From Apoderus coryli (lineage: Eukaryota; Arthropoda; Insecta; Coleoptera; Attelabidae), in contig OU452203.1 in NCBI GenBank assembly GCA_911728435.2, positions 12,235,651 through 12,299,650 of the forward strand: a stretch of DNA of 64,000 nucleotides. The letters are read 5' to 3'. Positions 10,801 through 21,910 of this stretch are shown piece after piece. Both the position numbers and the translations under genes were made by a program. Each line of letters opens with the position of its first letter. Position 1 is the stretch's first letter. The notes under the pieces are model-generated. The model searched no databases. It worked only from the letters and a program-made list of their open reading frames with translations, and was not told the DNA's origin.

Positions 10801-11033
10801 GTTAATCTCTTGATGAAGCATGGAATGTTGGAATAGCGGGTGTAATTCCAGATAAATCCAGAGAATGGTATGAAAATACTTATAAAATATTTAAGAAGTG
10901 GTTACAAACACAGAACGACTATCAATGAAAAAGTATTTTCATACCGTTCTCTGGATTTATCTGGAATTATAGCGGCTATTCCAACAATCCATGCTTCATC
11001 AAGAGATTCACATTCAGAGTCACTCAATTTCAA
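10786..11033. repeat. Inverted duplication of a tyrosine-recombinase N-terminal segment
   Basis: Arms of about 95 bp (10786-10885 and about 10935-11033) are near-identical inverted copies separated by about 50 bp. Each arm encodes, outside-in, SDSEC(E)SLDEAW..VGIA..IPDKSRE.YENT. The left arm adds YKIFKKWLQTQND. The IPDKSR..YENTYKIF.KW pattern is characteristic of N-termini of Crypton-like tyrosine recombinases in insects. So the palindrome was made from coding sequence, perhaps by aberrant repair or a head-to-head insertion. A small hairpin (TTACCGTTC/GAACGGTAA) lies nearby at 11146-11166. Confidence 0.7.
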
Positions 11034-13086
11034 AAATAATACTTAAGTATTTAAGACAAATACATGACATAAAAAATAGTAAATACGATAATTCAAAATA
11101 ATGACGTCAGCATAAATTGGCAATGACATACCGTCGAGAATTTACTTACCGTTCTCTGAACGGTAAATGAGTTACCTACCGTCGTGTTTGGGTTGTCAAC
11201 CAGTAAATGTCACTTGCTGTCTTAAGGAGAGACACGCTAAACAATCAAAAAAGGTCAGTCGTATAAAAAATAAGAAAATGTAATAATATATAAGGTGTTC
11301 GATTTAAAATAACAAATTCGCCATCAGCCTCCAGTTTGACTGACAGTGTTATGCGGTTGCTATTATGTTATTCGTGAATTTTCGAATTTTAATTCATGGT
11401 AGTCTCTCAAATATTCTAATGGGTCGTCACCACAAGACCAAACTACAATTTGGGATCTTGCTTAACTGAAACCAAATAACACGATCCGACTGCATTGTCT
11501 GTCAAGACGTTTTTACAAGATCTGGATGGGTTATTCACCTTTTTCGACTGTCTTTGTACCCTGTAAATTTCATCTGTTTCCTCAATCATTAAAAAAACAT
11601 TTCGGTGCAAATAACACTAAATGAACCACCAAAATGTTCGCTACACAAAATTTGAGATTCACGGTTTCTTCCCCCATGTAAAGTAATTACGAAATTTTGC
11701 AATTAAACTGTCGTTTACGTTGTCTGGATAAGGTATCGAAAATGCAGTCAGAACTCTAGGCGTTAGGTTTCTTGTAATTAAACTTTGAAGTTGTGCATAA
11801 TTTATTTAAGTAAAGTAGTATGTGTACATACACAAACGGATATAAATATACAGGGTTCATCACGCCTGACGCGGCGGTTTATTAGACTCAAATCTACTTC
11901 AACTAGTGCTGCATTTTAAAAATAGTACTATCAGACAAGGTATAACAAATAAGTGTTGTTATTGGGACACCCTATATTAGAAGGAATAGGGCGTATACAG
12001 TATGTCCACAGGAAAAGGGTCCAGGAGGAAAAAATTTCTTATTTTTCATTTTATCGAAAAAAGTTTTGTTGGTTCTTCGAGTAAGATTGGGATAGAAATA
12101 TTTAACATTTTTTATACGAGATGTTCAGAAAATTAAAAAAACTTTAAATGGTACAAGAGTAAATTCCATATTAACAAGTCATTTTTGCACCGTAGGCGTT
12201 GATAGTGACAAGCTGATTCGACAATTCGATATTTTTTTTAAGTGTCTAGGCAAGTAGTGGCAGCTCGTCAGGGCAGGCAAGGCAGGCGTGCCTGTTCAGA
12301 TTTGATTTCAGGGACATTTTGATAATAGTAATTGTTCTATGTATCTATTATTTTTTTTAATGTGAAAACTGCTCTAAATTTAGTTATTTGTTATATTAAT
12401 CTCACATCTCACTACTACTACAGCACCGTCACCCTGTGAATAAAGAGTGTGAGTTCCTATTAGGCGCATCAATGAGAGAGACGCCACTGCTCACAATATA
12501 GCAGTGATAATGTCATACCCATCCCGCATGTAGTTTAGAATGAACTGCTCACCTTCAACCGCGCAGTCTAAACTAAACGCAGGCACCTAGCGACCTGCCT
12601 GCTTCCTATTAATATACACGCATATTATTGCATATAAGATTGTATTGAAGAATTTCCCTAAAATTTCCTAACAGCAGGAAATAAAATGTAGGGTTTATAA
12701 GTGTTCATACTAAATCAGATTTATCAGAAAAGTATAGTTTTTGTAAAATAAAGACAATAGACAGGTATTTTTATTGATGCTATATAGGATAGGTAGTAGT
12801 ATTTTATTTTTTTAGTGTTATAAACACGTCTCACTAATTTCTATAGAAGTATACTAGTGTAAGAAAATCTCAAAAACAACCAAATCAAACTGAAATATAT
12901 TAATTTTCGTTAATATAGAACCTATTTCAACGCAAATACAATAGTAATATTAAATCCAAGCAGGCACGGTTGCTCTATTTTTAAATTATGTAATTTAATA
13001 CTTTGGGTCAGATTTTTTGAATACCCCACTGAAATCTGCTTAAAAATGTCTATCAAATGCAATTTTCACCTTTTTTCTATCTTATA

Positions 13087-13701
13087 CAGGTTATCTCAGC
13101 TACTTTTTGGTGAAACATTGAATGGCCTAATCAGAAATTATGTATGTGCTTTTGTTTCTCAGATACAGGGCGAAATCAAAAAGTTTCACTTTTTGGGGCG
13201 TGATATAACACCCCAAAAAGTTAAACTTTTTGATTTCGCCCTGTATCTGAGAAACAAAAGCACATACATAATAATAATAATAATAAGTTTATTTGCAGTT
13301 CAGAAAATAAATTACAATACCGTACTTAATTTAATCTTAAACATAGAACTACAAAATGGTCTAGATGGCAGTAAGACTGATTTCAAAATCTAGGCCAGAG
13401 GAAGAAAAACATAAGTAGTTAACTTATATTATTCAAAATAATAATAAAAAAATAAACATGTATAATATATCATTCTTGTAGCTCCCTATCACATTTAACA
13501 GAAAAAGAAACTATTGACAATATAACAATATTATAAAAATAATAATAAAAAATAAGAAAACACCAAAAAATCAGAAAAAAAATCAGAGCGGATTAAATAT
13601 AATATTACGGAGTTTTTTTTTAAAGGAAAAAATACTTAATAATATAATAATTTCTGATTACGCCATTCACTGTTTCACCAAAAAGTAGCTGAGATAACCT
13701 G
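13087..13701. mobile_element. Foldback element with a LINE tail inserted in its right arm
   Basis: The left arm is 13087-13200: CAGGTTATCTCAGCTAC.., later GATACAGGGCGAAATC. It is mirrored from 13211 by ..GATTTCGCCCTGTATCTG, and finally at 13650-13701 by ..GTAGCTGAGATAACCTG. The mirror image is interrupted after ACATAAT (13272) by about 375 bp. That insert begins with an (ATA)n run and AGTTTATTTGCAG, the 3' end of a LINE in minus orientation. Without the insert the palindrome is about 240 bp with a 10-bp centre. Similar LINE tails occur at 21780 and 58425. Confidence 0.8.
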
Positions 13702-14012
13702 CAGTCTCGAGCAAATTAGGACACACGGTACAGTGGACACGTTTACTAACTGTATTGTGGTGTTGCCATTATCTGTTTATGGCTTGTCTCGAGAAGGCGG
13801 GCCTCTCATGTGTATACTAGGTTATTTAAGGTTACCCTGTATATTTATTTTTCGGAAAATATTGAGTTTTCCTCAACGTCTATTTTTAGGATAACTTAAC
13901 ATATTGGCAATATTTTTCTTAAAATTTTGATATCTAAAAAGTTGTTTAAATGCACCTTTAAACATTTATTTCATATCCTAATAGCTTTAATTTAAAATAT
14001 GAATCAACTAAC

Positions 14013-14466
14013 CTAACAACTCCGTCACAACAGGAAAAATATTATCATTCCCCATTAACATACACCAACCATGACATCTATACGAGGTAATAACGGTATC
14101 ATTCTTAGTCATATTCGCTTTAATACCCACAGCACAAGCTTCTTGGCCGTTATACAAGTGACAGAAACCTCGTATCTTTTTGCTGCGATACATTTCAGCA
14201 AACTGATTTTCCATTTTTCGTATCAAATCCATTCGTTTATACATTAGGAATGCTTCCTCTTTAGTCACTTCAACTGCGTTATTTGGTGACTCCTTGAAAA
14301 TGTGAACCATATAGGTTTCATCGTTGAACGGTTTTGGTAACTCTAAACTTAAAGTTCGATGAGTTGATGTTGCTAGGAGGTATTTTAAAACTAGTATGGA
14401 TTTGCGTTTTGTTGTATAACGTAAGATGATAGACATTTTCTTTGATAGGTGGTGACATTTTGACAC
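14013..14466 (-). CDS. Pdha: Pyruvate dehydrogenase E1 alpha, coding exon 1 (5' exon)
   Basis: This exon encodes residues 1-151 plus the first base of Gly152. The protein is the alpha subunit of the heterotetrameric E1 component, which decarboxylates pyruvate with thiamine diphosphate in the mitochondrial matrix. The first about 45 residues are rich in Lys, Arg, Ser and Thr and almost free of acidic residues, as expected of a mitochondrial presequence. A second Met at residue 11 is an alternative start. Then come YMVHIFKESP, MYKRMDLIRKMENQFAEMYR, KIRGFCHLYNGQEACAVGIK and TSYRCHGWCMLMG, all conserved E1-alpha blocks. The donor is TTGTTAG|GTTAGTTG at 14013/14012. Joined to exon 2 the gene gives 406 residues (human about 390) with no stop. 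Four Cys substitutions in the conserved core are unusual. Confidence 0.92.
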
Positions 14467-15960
14467 TGCCTTGTTATGGGATTTGTATACTAAATGTTTT
14501 TATTTTTTAGTCATTTATGCTGAATGTATAACAGAAAAAGTCTGGATTCTACAAAAAAAAATTGAGCTATTTTTCGTAGGTGTTAGAGGTAGTTAGCACC
14601 AAAGGTATGCCAAATGCAAATATGGAGGACACCAGATCGGTGACTGAATTTGGAATATACCTACTGATCTATTGGCAGAAAGAACTAACAATGACTTTCA
14701 GTAACTTGTTACTTACAATAATTGTTTCAAGTATTTGATTGACACATAACTTAGTAACTACTATTAGTCGGAGAGCTAGGAACGCATGATTCATGAAGTG
14801 TTTGATGCACCTTAAGATGTTTCACTTTTACTGTCTATGGGATAAGAAGCAGGAATACCTGTGTTGTCTTCACCCAACCCGGGACAGCAGGTACTGCGCA
14901 TAATAGAAAGGTGTTATAAAATTTAATCTAAAAAAAGTGTTTAATTCAGATGCAAACAAACGTTAATCGGAAGTTTATGTAATTTAACAAATACATTTTA
15001 ATAAGGCAGACACTTTTGAGAGGGTTTACACTTTATTAATTCTCCCCAAAGTTGTTTTTTGAAAATACCATTATTTGAAATATTTGGTTCACTCTTAATT
15101 AAATAAACATTAAATATTAATTAAATTATTAATTATTATTATAATTAAACATTAATAACAAAAAGCTAGACATTTTTTCCGGGGTTTAATTACTGACAAA
15201 CATTAAAATAAGTCTTTGTTACGATAGAAAGAGATAGGCTGCCAGTGGTCGGCGATATTAGTGAGAACACGGATCACCGCAGTGCTAGGCTTCCTTTCTA
15301 AGCTCTCATTGGCTGTTGGTCATGTGCCTTTCACTAGCTCTACATTTAAAATTCATATTTTTGAATAGAACTAAAAAAATGTTAATCATTTAGATAACTT
15401 TTTTCTTAAACCTTTAATTTCTCAAGATTGAAGAATAGTGCACTTAAGTGATAATGAAAAATTTAAATTGAAATCTTAACGAACAAAAAAAAGTAGACTG
15501 TGAGATTATTATTGAAAATTCCACGATTAGAATGTATAGTCAATATTAAAGGTTTATTATAATAAAAAATATTTGTTACAAGTACATTTGATAAAAATAT
15601 TTTGAAAAGTATCTTCAAATTTTCCTGCTCATCACCACTGTCCTTTTCTGATTCTTCTTCTGCAGAATCATCAGAAAAAATGTCTTGATAATAGAAAGTT
15701 TGTTCATTATATATAATTAAAATTATAACAAGATAGGCAAATTGATATTTTTAATTCAACTTTGTCTTGTATAAAAAATATATTTCTCAGAATATAAGTT
15801 TAGTGTTAGATATTAAGAATTTACTGTAATTTTTCCTGCCCTTTAATTGGATTATTTATCTGTCTGGGCAGTGTATCTTAAATAAATAAATAAATAATTA
15901 AGTGAGAAAAGAAAATTATTCGAAATTACAAACCTTCATTGTTAGGATGGTGTCCAGTAA
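14467..15960. other. Upstream region of the E1-alpha gene
   Basis: It should contain the E1-alpha promoter and 5' UTR, but I see no convincing TATA or initiator. On the minus strand, about 15617-15700 reads a short acidic peptide frame (QDIFSDDSAEEESEKDSGDE). It could be an orphan exon or a transposase N-terminus. An AAAT microsatellite lies at 15881-15897. Nothing else was recognised. Confidence 0.35.
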
Positions 15961-15974
15961 TTGAACCGGTTTTA

Positions 15975-16440
15975 ATCACATACAATAGTATATTGTGCAA
16001 CGAACATGAAATGACACATATTTGCTACGAGTATGATCGTTTGCAGCATGAGCCGCAGGCGAGTGCTGCAAATCATACGAGTAGGAAATGGTCATTTCAT
16101 GTGAGTTTCACACTATACTTTTTCTACGACTGTTTTAATGCTTTTGAATAAATTTAATATAATTTTTAGGAAAATATTTGTTTTTCGAAACTTACCCCTG
16201 TTAACGTATAAGCCTAAATACGATAAATTAGAAGTATTAAATTGACTAGGTGGTGTTAAACTATATTCACTATCACTGTTTATGTGTTTTGAAATTAGCG
16301 AAATACTTAATGATAATTATTATTAATTATAAATAAACTGTCAATTTGGTGTTTGTATCTTCGGCGTTGCTATGGTGATTTTTCATGCCCGCCGCTACTT
16401 TTGTCATTACCAGGAAATTTTATCCGTGCGTACTCTTATT
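15975..16440 (+). repeat. Dispersed repeat with a terminal hairpin, copy 1
   Basis: This about 465-bp unit recurs in inverted orientation at 54665-55125 with high identity. Its left end forms a long stem. CATGAAATGAC (16005) pairs with GTCATTTCATG (to 16101), and ACGAGTATGAT..TTGCAGCA pairs with TGCTGCAAATCATACGAGT around the loop TGAGCCGCAGGCGAG. The right end is near CAGGAAATTTTATCCGTG. No protein is encoded. The hairpin end suggests a non-autonomous mobile element. Confidence 0.7.
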
Positions 16441-18480
16441 ATGAGCTCGTCACAGTACCGTAGTCGTTGCCCATCTACAATCGCGGGATTTTCTATCTAT
16501 TTATTAGAAAAAAGCAGCTATATAAACACTGGGATAAAAAGACCATTACAGCCACCCCACAAGTTACGCCTCTGAGTAAACTACGACGATTAAAACATAG
16601 GGTAATATGTATCGTAAAAAACCCAGCCATCACTTTGCCAAATTTTATTAAAATGTCTTTCATGGTTTAAAACAAAATGTCTAGGGGTCGTAGTTCCTTA
16701 GGGGCGCATTTTCGGACATAGTTTTATTAAGCAAACTATATTTATTTTTAAAATGTACTATATACACAGTATCGTATAGAAATATTGCCGCACAATTTTG
16801 AGACACCTTGTATATTTACCACTCCAGCTCAACCTCGAGCTCAACCACAAATGAAATCATGGAAAATTTTGAAAAGAACTGAGACAAAAAAAGAGCAAAC
16901 TTGAAAACAGCATTCAAGCCATAAGCAAGCTTGTTGAAGACGATCATCATATTGAGATTATCGAGATTGCGAGTGGTGAATTCTACAGTTTCTGACCGTT
17001 CTTCTTCTGCATGACAATGCGGGGCCGCGTACAGCAGCATCCACCTTACGGTCCAGATGTAGTCCGTTGAAAAAGGCGTTAGAACGGCAACTGCCCATCT
17101 AGTTTTTCGTCCTTCATTGATGTCATGAAGAATCTTCGATCTCGATGGATTAAATGTATTTTTAATTTGTACTATTATTTCTGAGGACATCCTTGAATAT
17201 AATTCTCGATTCATTTTTATAAAACGAGCGTCGAGATAAATATGTTAACCTGGCCTTATAAAATTTTAAAGGGACCTAATAAATTGTCGCCTCTCTCCAT
17301 TAATTAATATCGATGTTGAGTAAAATTTTTTCAAGTATTTATGAAAAATAACCAAGTTGTGCACAATTCTCTATCGACTATTGGCCATTTTATCATTATT
17401 TGTTGATTTTTTTTTTATTTGTGAATGAGTTGGCAGTTTTGAAATCGATGTTTGGAAAAAGTTTGCCTCGAAAAGTTTCCCAGTACACAAACTAACGCGG
17501 AATCGGCGCGCTTCCAATAAGAGTGAATTAAAACTTTTGAGGAATTATTGCAAAGTTTTCAAATGAAGTAATGTGTTTTTGCCATTTTTCTTCGACTGAT
17601 TGCTGGATAGAGAGCGATAAGTTTTTTTCTGTCTACGTCCAAATTGTTTTTGGTTTTATGTATAGTAGGATATTGGTGCGATTCTACTGTTGACAGTTTT
17701 TCGATTCTTAAACAATTCCAGATATTTTGAAACTTTGTTCAATGAAGTATATGTTTTCGTTTTGCCCGTTAAAATGAAAAATTTGAGGGGAAAATAAAAG
17801 AAAGGGAAATACAGTTGATTAAGAGACACACATATTTGTTCGAGCAAGATATAAAAAGTGATTATGGTTGTTGAAAATTAAGAACGAAACTTGCAGCAGC
17901 AGCAACCCTTCTCGTTGATACCGAGCCATGAGAGATATTTGGGCTGTATTTAATACCATCAGGAAGCTATTGGAAACGTTAGGCCATTGATTGACATTTA
18001 GCTTTTTGTTTTATAGGGCAAAGGAAATTCCACGTTTTGTAGTGAGAATAAATTTCTTCAGCACCTGACTAAGATCTTCTTCGTCGACTATGAGAATTTT
18101 TCAATAACTAGTTGTGTCTATCCATGTTATTTAAATACTTCCAGCATTATCGATGCAATTCTCCCTGATAAAATTACAAGGAAATTTCGCAGTGGCTAAT
18201 CCGAGTCAAGTTCCCTTAGTTGAAGGCTAAAAACAGTTTTAAAACCGAATCATTTATTCACTTTTGATACAAGTAAGTTGTTTATGTTTAAAAATTTCTA
18301 GTTTACTTTGCTTAACACCTTGTTGAAAATAAATTTGAACTAATTCTGTTAGTTTTACTTTTCCTCTATAGCCGTACTTTTTGATTAATATTTACGGTAG
18401 TCGGGGAATTTACTAGGGACGCTATCTTCTTTCTACTGATGAGTTGTGGATCAACAAAACGGCCCGTCTGGTGAAACCAT
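16441..18480. other. Non-coding stretch with an unassigned 132-codon frame (16816-17214, minus)
   Basis: At 16437-16480 there is a fragment of the palindromic element found at 33976-34526 (ATTATGAGCTCGTCA..). A minus-strand frame at 16816-17214 encodes 132 residues with no recognised motif; its C-terminus is hydrophobic and it may be a chance frame. The rest is AT-rich with no repeats that I could assign. Confidence 0.3.
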
Positions 18481-18483
18481 GGT

Positions 18484-18823
18484 AGTGTGAAACAAATTTC
18501 CAACATAACTAAGAGTCTTGTTACTTTAGGTAACAAGCAATTCATAAATAAAGACTCCCGCTAGGGAATTCGGGCGTATCTAGTGTTGGCAATAGGATTT
18601 AATGGAGTTGTTACTTCTTGTCCGGCCATCATTTGTGAACTTTGTTTCACCGGGCCAATTGCCTGCTCACACTAGATGTCCCCAAAAACATCTTGTTGTC
18701 AGTCATCTCTCGTCCTAGTATAAGCTCTTCGTAAATGTTGGAAATTTGGGTCACACTGCCTGCCGTTCATCAAGTGTGAAACAAATTTCCAACATAACTA
18801 AAAGTCTTGTTAATATTAGTTGT
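18484..18823. repeat. About 50-bp direct repeats 289 bp apart
   Basis: GTGTGAAACAAATTTCCAAC.. (18486) recurs at 18775 with only a few changes over about 48 bp. The DNA between them is GC-richer than its surroundings (TCCGGCCATCATTTG, CACCGGGCCAATTGCC). This could be a local duplication or the ends of a small element. No coding content. Confidence 0.5.
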
Positions 18824-20400
18824 GGTTAATTATATAGTTTTGATATAAGATAACCAACAAAATCCAGCATAAAAAAAAACTTGTTTACATAGGCGTTCAT
18901 AAATAATCGAAAAAGGGTACAAAAATAGACTGCAAAAATCATATATTTAGCCTTTTAGTAATTGAATTGCTGCTTAGAATACACGACAAAAATGTATGTA
19001 CCATAGGCGTCCGTTAAAAGTCTGAAAATGGTCAGAAAAATCTGTATCCACGATAACTCAAGATTGACTTAACAGATTTTTAACAAATTTGGTAAAAAAG
19101 TACTACAGGATATTTCTACTTCTGCTAATTAACTTTTGGAAAATATTGAGCGTTGACAAGAGCTTTAAAAAGGGGTTAAAAATTTAGTGAGTGTTACGAA
19201 AAAGATAAATGAGAAACAGGTCACAGAAAAAATATTATTTTTACACTTAAATATGGATAGCTATACACTAAACAATGGTTGTGATGTGTTGTAATGTAAT
19301 TTTAGTAGCCAATAAAATAATGATTCGCCTGTACATATTTCATTGTCTCTGGGAATTACCTGAAATACAAATGGACAGCGTACAGACGGATCAGCTGACC
19401 GAATAATAAATTATAAATCGCAGTGGGAATTTCCTCCCCCAAATTAATTTATTAGTGTTTTGCTCTAGCGACAGCCTGCTAATGGATTAATTTCGCAACT
19501 CACTTGGTTATAGTCGCTATAACGGCATGCATGTTGGTATCTACCTAAAATAGCATTCAACATAGTCTGTCCATGTCTCTGTTGTTCGACATTCGCTCTT
19601 ACCAGCACTACAAGCTGTATCTAGCTAACTAGGAATAGCTACAAATTTCAGTTAATAACTGACAGTATCGTGGGCTAATTATTTTAGCAATATTATTCAT
19701 AGATATAATTTTCATTACAAGAGTAGGTATACGTACAGAGAGCACAATTACCTTTTGATTTTCAATATGGACCTACTATTTATTAAATTTCATGAAATTA
19801 GTATCAGAGTCTTCAGTGTGATTTTTGTCTCAAAATGTTTCAAAGGTATTTTCCTTAATATGATGTTGCAAGCTCTTATTTTAAACTTGAAGTCAATTTA
19901 GACATAAAAGTCGCAAGTACTCACATGGTTCAAAATTAAAAAAAAAATCATACTTCTTCAACTTATTCTATTTTATAAATGGGTTGGGCCACCCCAAAAC
20001 TTTCCCAACAAGTTATAATATAATCAAAAATATATGACCTGCGTAACGAAACAGTTTATTATAATTGTACAAGCGGTCAATAGACTCATTTGCAATCCTC
20101 GAGACAATAGTTCAACCTTCAAAAGAAATTGAGATCGAATGGAATATATCGATACATTTCTTCCATCTCTAATAATGAAAGAAAGAATGTATCGATATAT
20201 TTCTTGCATCTCTGTTTGTGACAGAAAGTTGACATTTCTAGCATCCGCGTCAAATTCAATGTATCCGTTCTAGTAACAATATGTGCAGACGGGCTACAAT
20301 TTAAATGACATAAGTTGACATATTTGGCATTCGAATATGTCTATTTTACGTCGTCACCATCTAGGTTCTGGGCCTCTGCATTTAACGACAATTTAAAAAA
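18824..20400. other. Non-coding AT-rich DNA
   Basis: A block near 18975-19015 (ACACGACAAAAAT, then GTACCATAGGCGTCCG) recurs inverted at 25430-25470, so part of this is dispersed repeat. No gene was seen. Confidence 0.35.
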
Positions 20401-20404
20401 AACA

Positions 20405-20780
20405 CCAATGACGGCATACCACCAGTTGGTCTAAGTGTTAACGTTTAGTCTTTGTAATCGTAAGGTTGCGAGTTCAAAACGGAAGTTTTTTTTAATGCTA
20501 TTGAAATTGTAGTGGGTCTGCACATATTGCTACATGTTTATTAATTTTCTTGTAGCAGATATTTCATTAATTATACACTGCCACAATATGAATTTACGGT
20601 TATCGTATATCGCAGATAATTTGAAACATTTTGATATAGGTATGCCAAATAGCCAAACAATTTTGCGAAATGTATAAAAAAAATTATAAAATATTAGTAT
20701 TTGACGTGATGAATGTGTTTGTAAACCAAACTTTCTAATTTTTGAATAAAGTAGTTACGTAGTTGGGATAAACACAACTC
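20405..20780 (+). mobile_element. tRNA-derived SINE, copy 1
   Basis: The head at about 20415-20490 looks like a degenerate tRNA gene: a box A-like AGTTGGTCTAAGTG and a box B-like GGTTGCGAGTTCAAA at about 35 bp spacing, then a T run. The 3' part ends with CTAATTTTTGAATAAAGTAG, which is repeated after the tRNA-like head at about 38000. That shared 3' tail links the two as one SINE family. Transcription would be by RNA polymerase III from the internal boxes. Confidence 0.55.
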
Positions 20781-21779
20781 ACATTAACTACAACACAATC
20801 AAACTCAATCAAAACTACTAATACTTATTAAGAAAATACACATACAAACGCTGGATTACTATGTGGAACTTCGACAAAGTATACGTATTGTTATGGATGT
20901 AGTGAATCTTTCCGCCTACACTCGTTCCTAAGAACGTATTTTGCGCTTATAGATGTCGATGTTATTATTGTGAAGCTCATATTATAAGGTGATGGAGCTT
21001 ACGCTGTATTTACATTTCGTCTTTCCATGCAACAGAGTCATAAGTCAGCTGCGACAAAAATATTTCGATCTTAGTATTAATTATACAGTTCCTACAAAAT
21101 AATATAGGAAATTGCAATTTCTTTAGGGAAAAATGTTAAAATTAACGTTATTTCCTCAAAAAGGGTTTGCAGCTCCGCAACTCTTATTTAAATAATTGCC
21201 CCTGAGTCGCACAAATACAGTATGTATCCAAAAGTTGCAAGAGTTGAAATTTAAATAAAATTCGACTGTTTTAAAGTTCTAACGTGCATCTTGCAAGAAT
21301 TCAAGTTCAATTCGTAAATATGTAAATGTCGCAAGAATTATATTCTATTACGCGAAGAATCTTTCATACTACAATGAATGGTATTCCTGTATTACAGAAC
21401 TAATATATTCCTGGAACCAAAATTAAAATACTGTATGATGTAATATGTACCTACTTCGTTATTCAGTTTTACTTATCAGTATGGAGAATACGATACACAA
21501 AATGTTTTAGTTTGTGTGTATGTTTGACGACCCAGTTTCTCATTCTGGTTAATTAATTTTGTTCGAGGTTTGTTTTTAATCTGATAATATACGATTTAAA
21601 GTGTATATATGAAAACGCCAACTTCAGTTTTGTTGATAGTAATAGAAAACACAGATTTTGAAAGCAAATAATAATTTTTGTTTTTGTCCGAACAGTGCAA
21701 GTAAACAAGACATTTTAAAAGTCTTTTTTTTACGTAAACAAGGATTCTATTACATTAATGCATTTTTTTAACAAAGCAT
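20781..21779. other. Non-coding AT-rich DNA, nothing identified
   Basis: No reading frame or repeat pair could be assigned here. Confidence 0.35.
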
Positions 21780-21910
21780 ATAATAATAATAATTGCTTTA
21801 TTTGCCTAACAGTATAAGCCATTAACAGAGAAAATTACGTGATTCTTAATAACCCCTACCATTTTTTTTTATATTGTAGGTAAATGTATATTACTCTACC
21901 TTTAAAACCA
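21780..21910 (-). mobile_element. LINE 3' tail fragment (minus orientation)
   Basis: The (ATA)n run followed by TTGCTTTATTTGCCTAACAG matches the arrangement at 58425 (ACTTTGTTGTCTAACAGG) and at 13272. On the minus strand this is a LINE 3' UTR ending in a TAT/TTA microsatellite. Heavily 5'-truncated. Confidence 0.45.

Larger units (their letters stand above)
9691..14012 (-). other. Intron of the E1-alpha gene, packed with repeats
   Basis: The donor is GTTAGTTG (from 14012 down) and the acceptor is TTTTTCGCAG (ending at 9691). The intron has phase 1. It contains a piggyBac relic, an inverted duplication derived from a tyrosine-recombinase N-terminus, and a 0.6-kb palindrome with a LINE tail inserted in one arm. 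The remaining 11190-13086 is unassigned AT-rich DNA. Most of the intron's length is therefore mobile-element sequence. Confidence 0.85.

Noticed and set aside
12256..12492. hAT-like MITE (TAGTGGCAGCTCG .. GACGCCACTGC)
   Set aside because: The ends match only roughly and no 8-bp target duplication could be found.
16816..17214. 132-codon minus-strand frame as a gene
   Set aside because: No recognised motif, no splice partners, and length within what chance allows; reported only as an unassigned frame.
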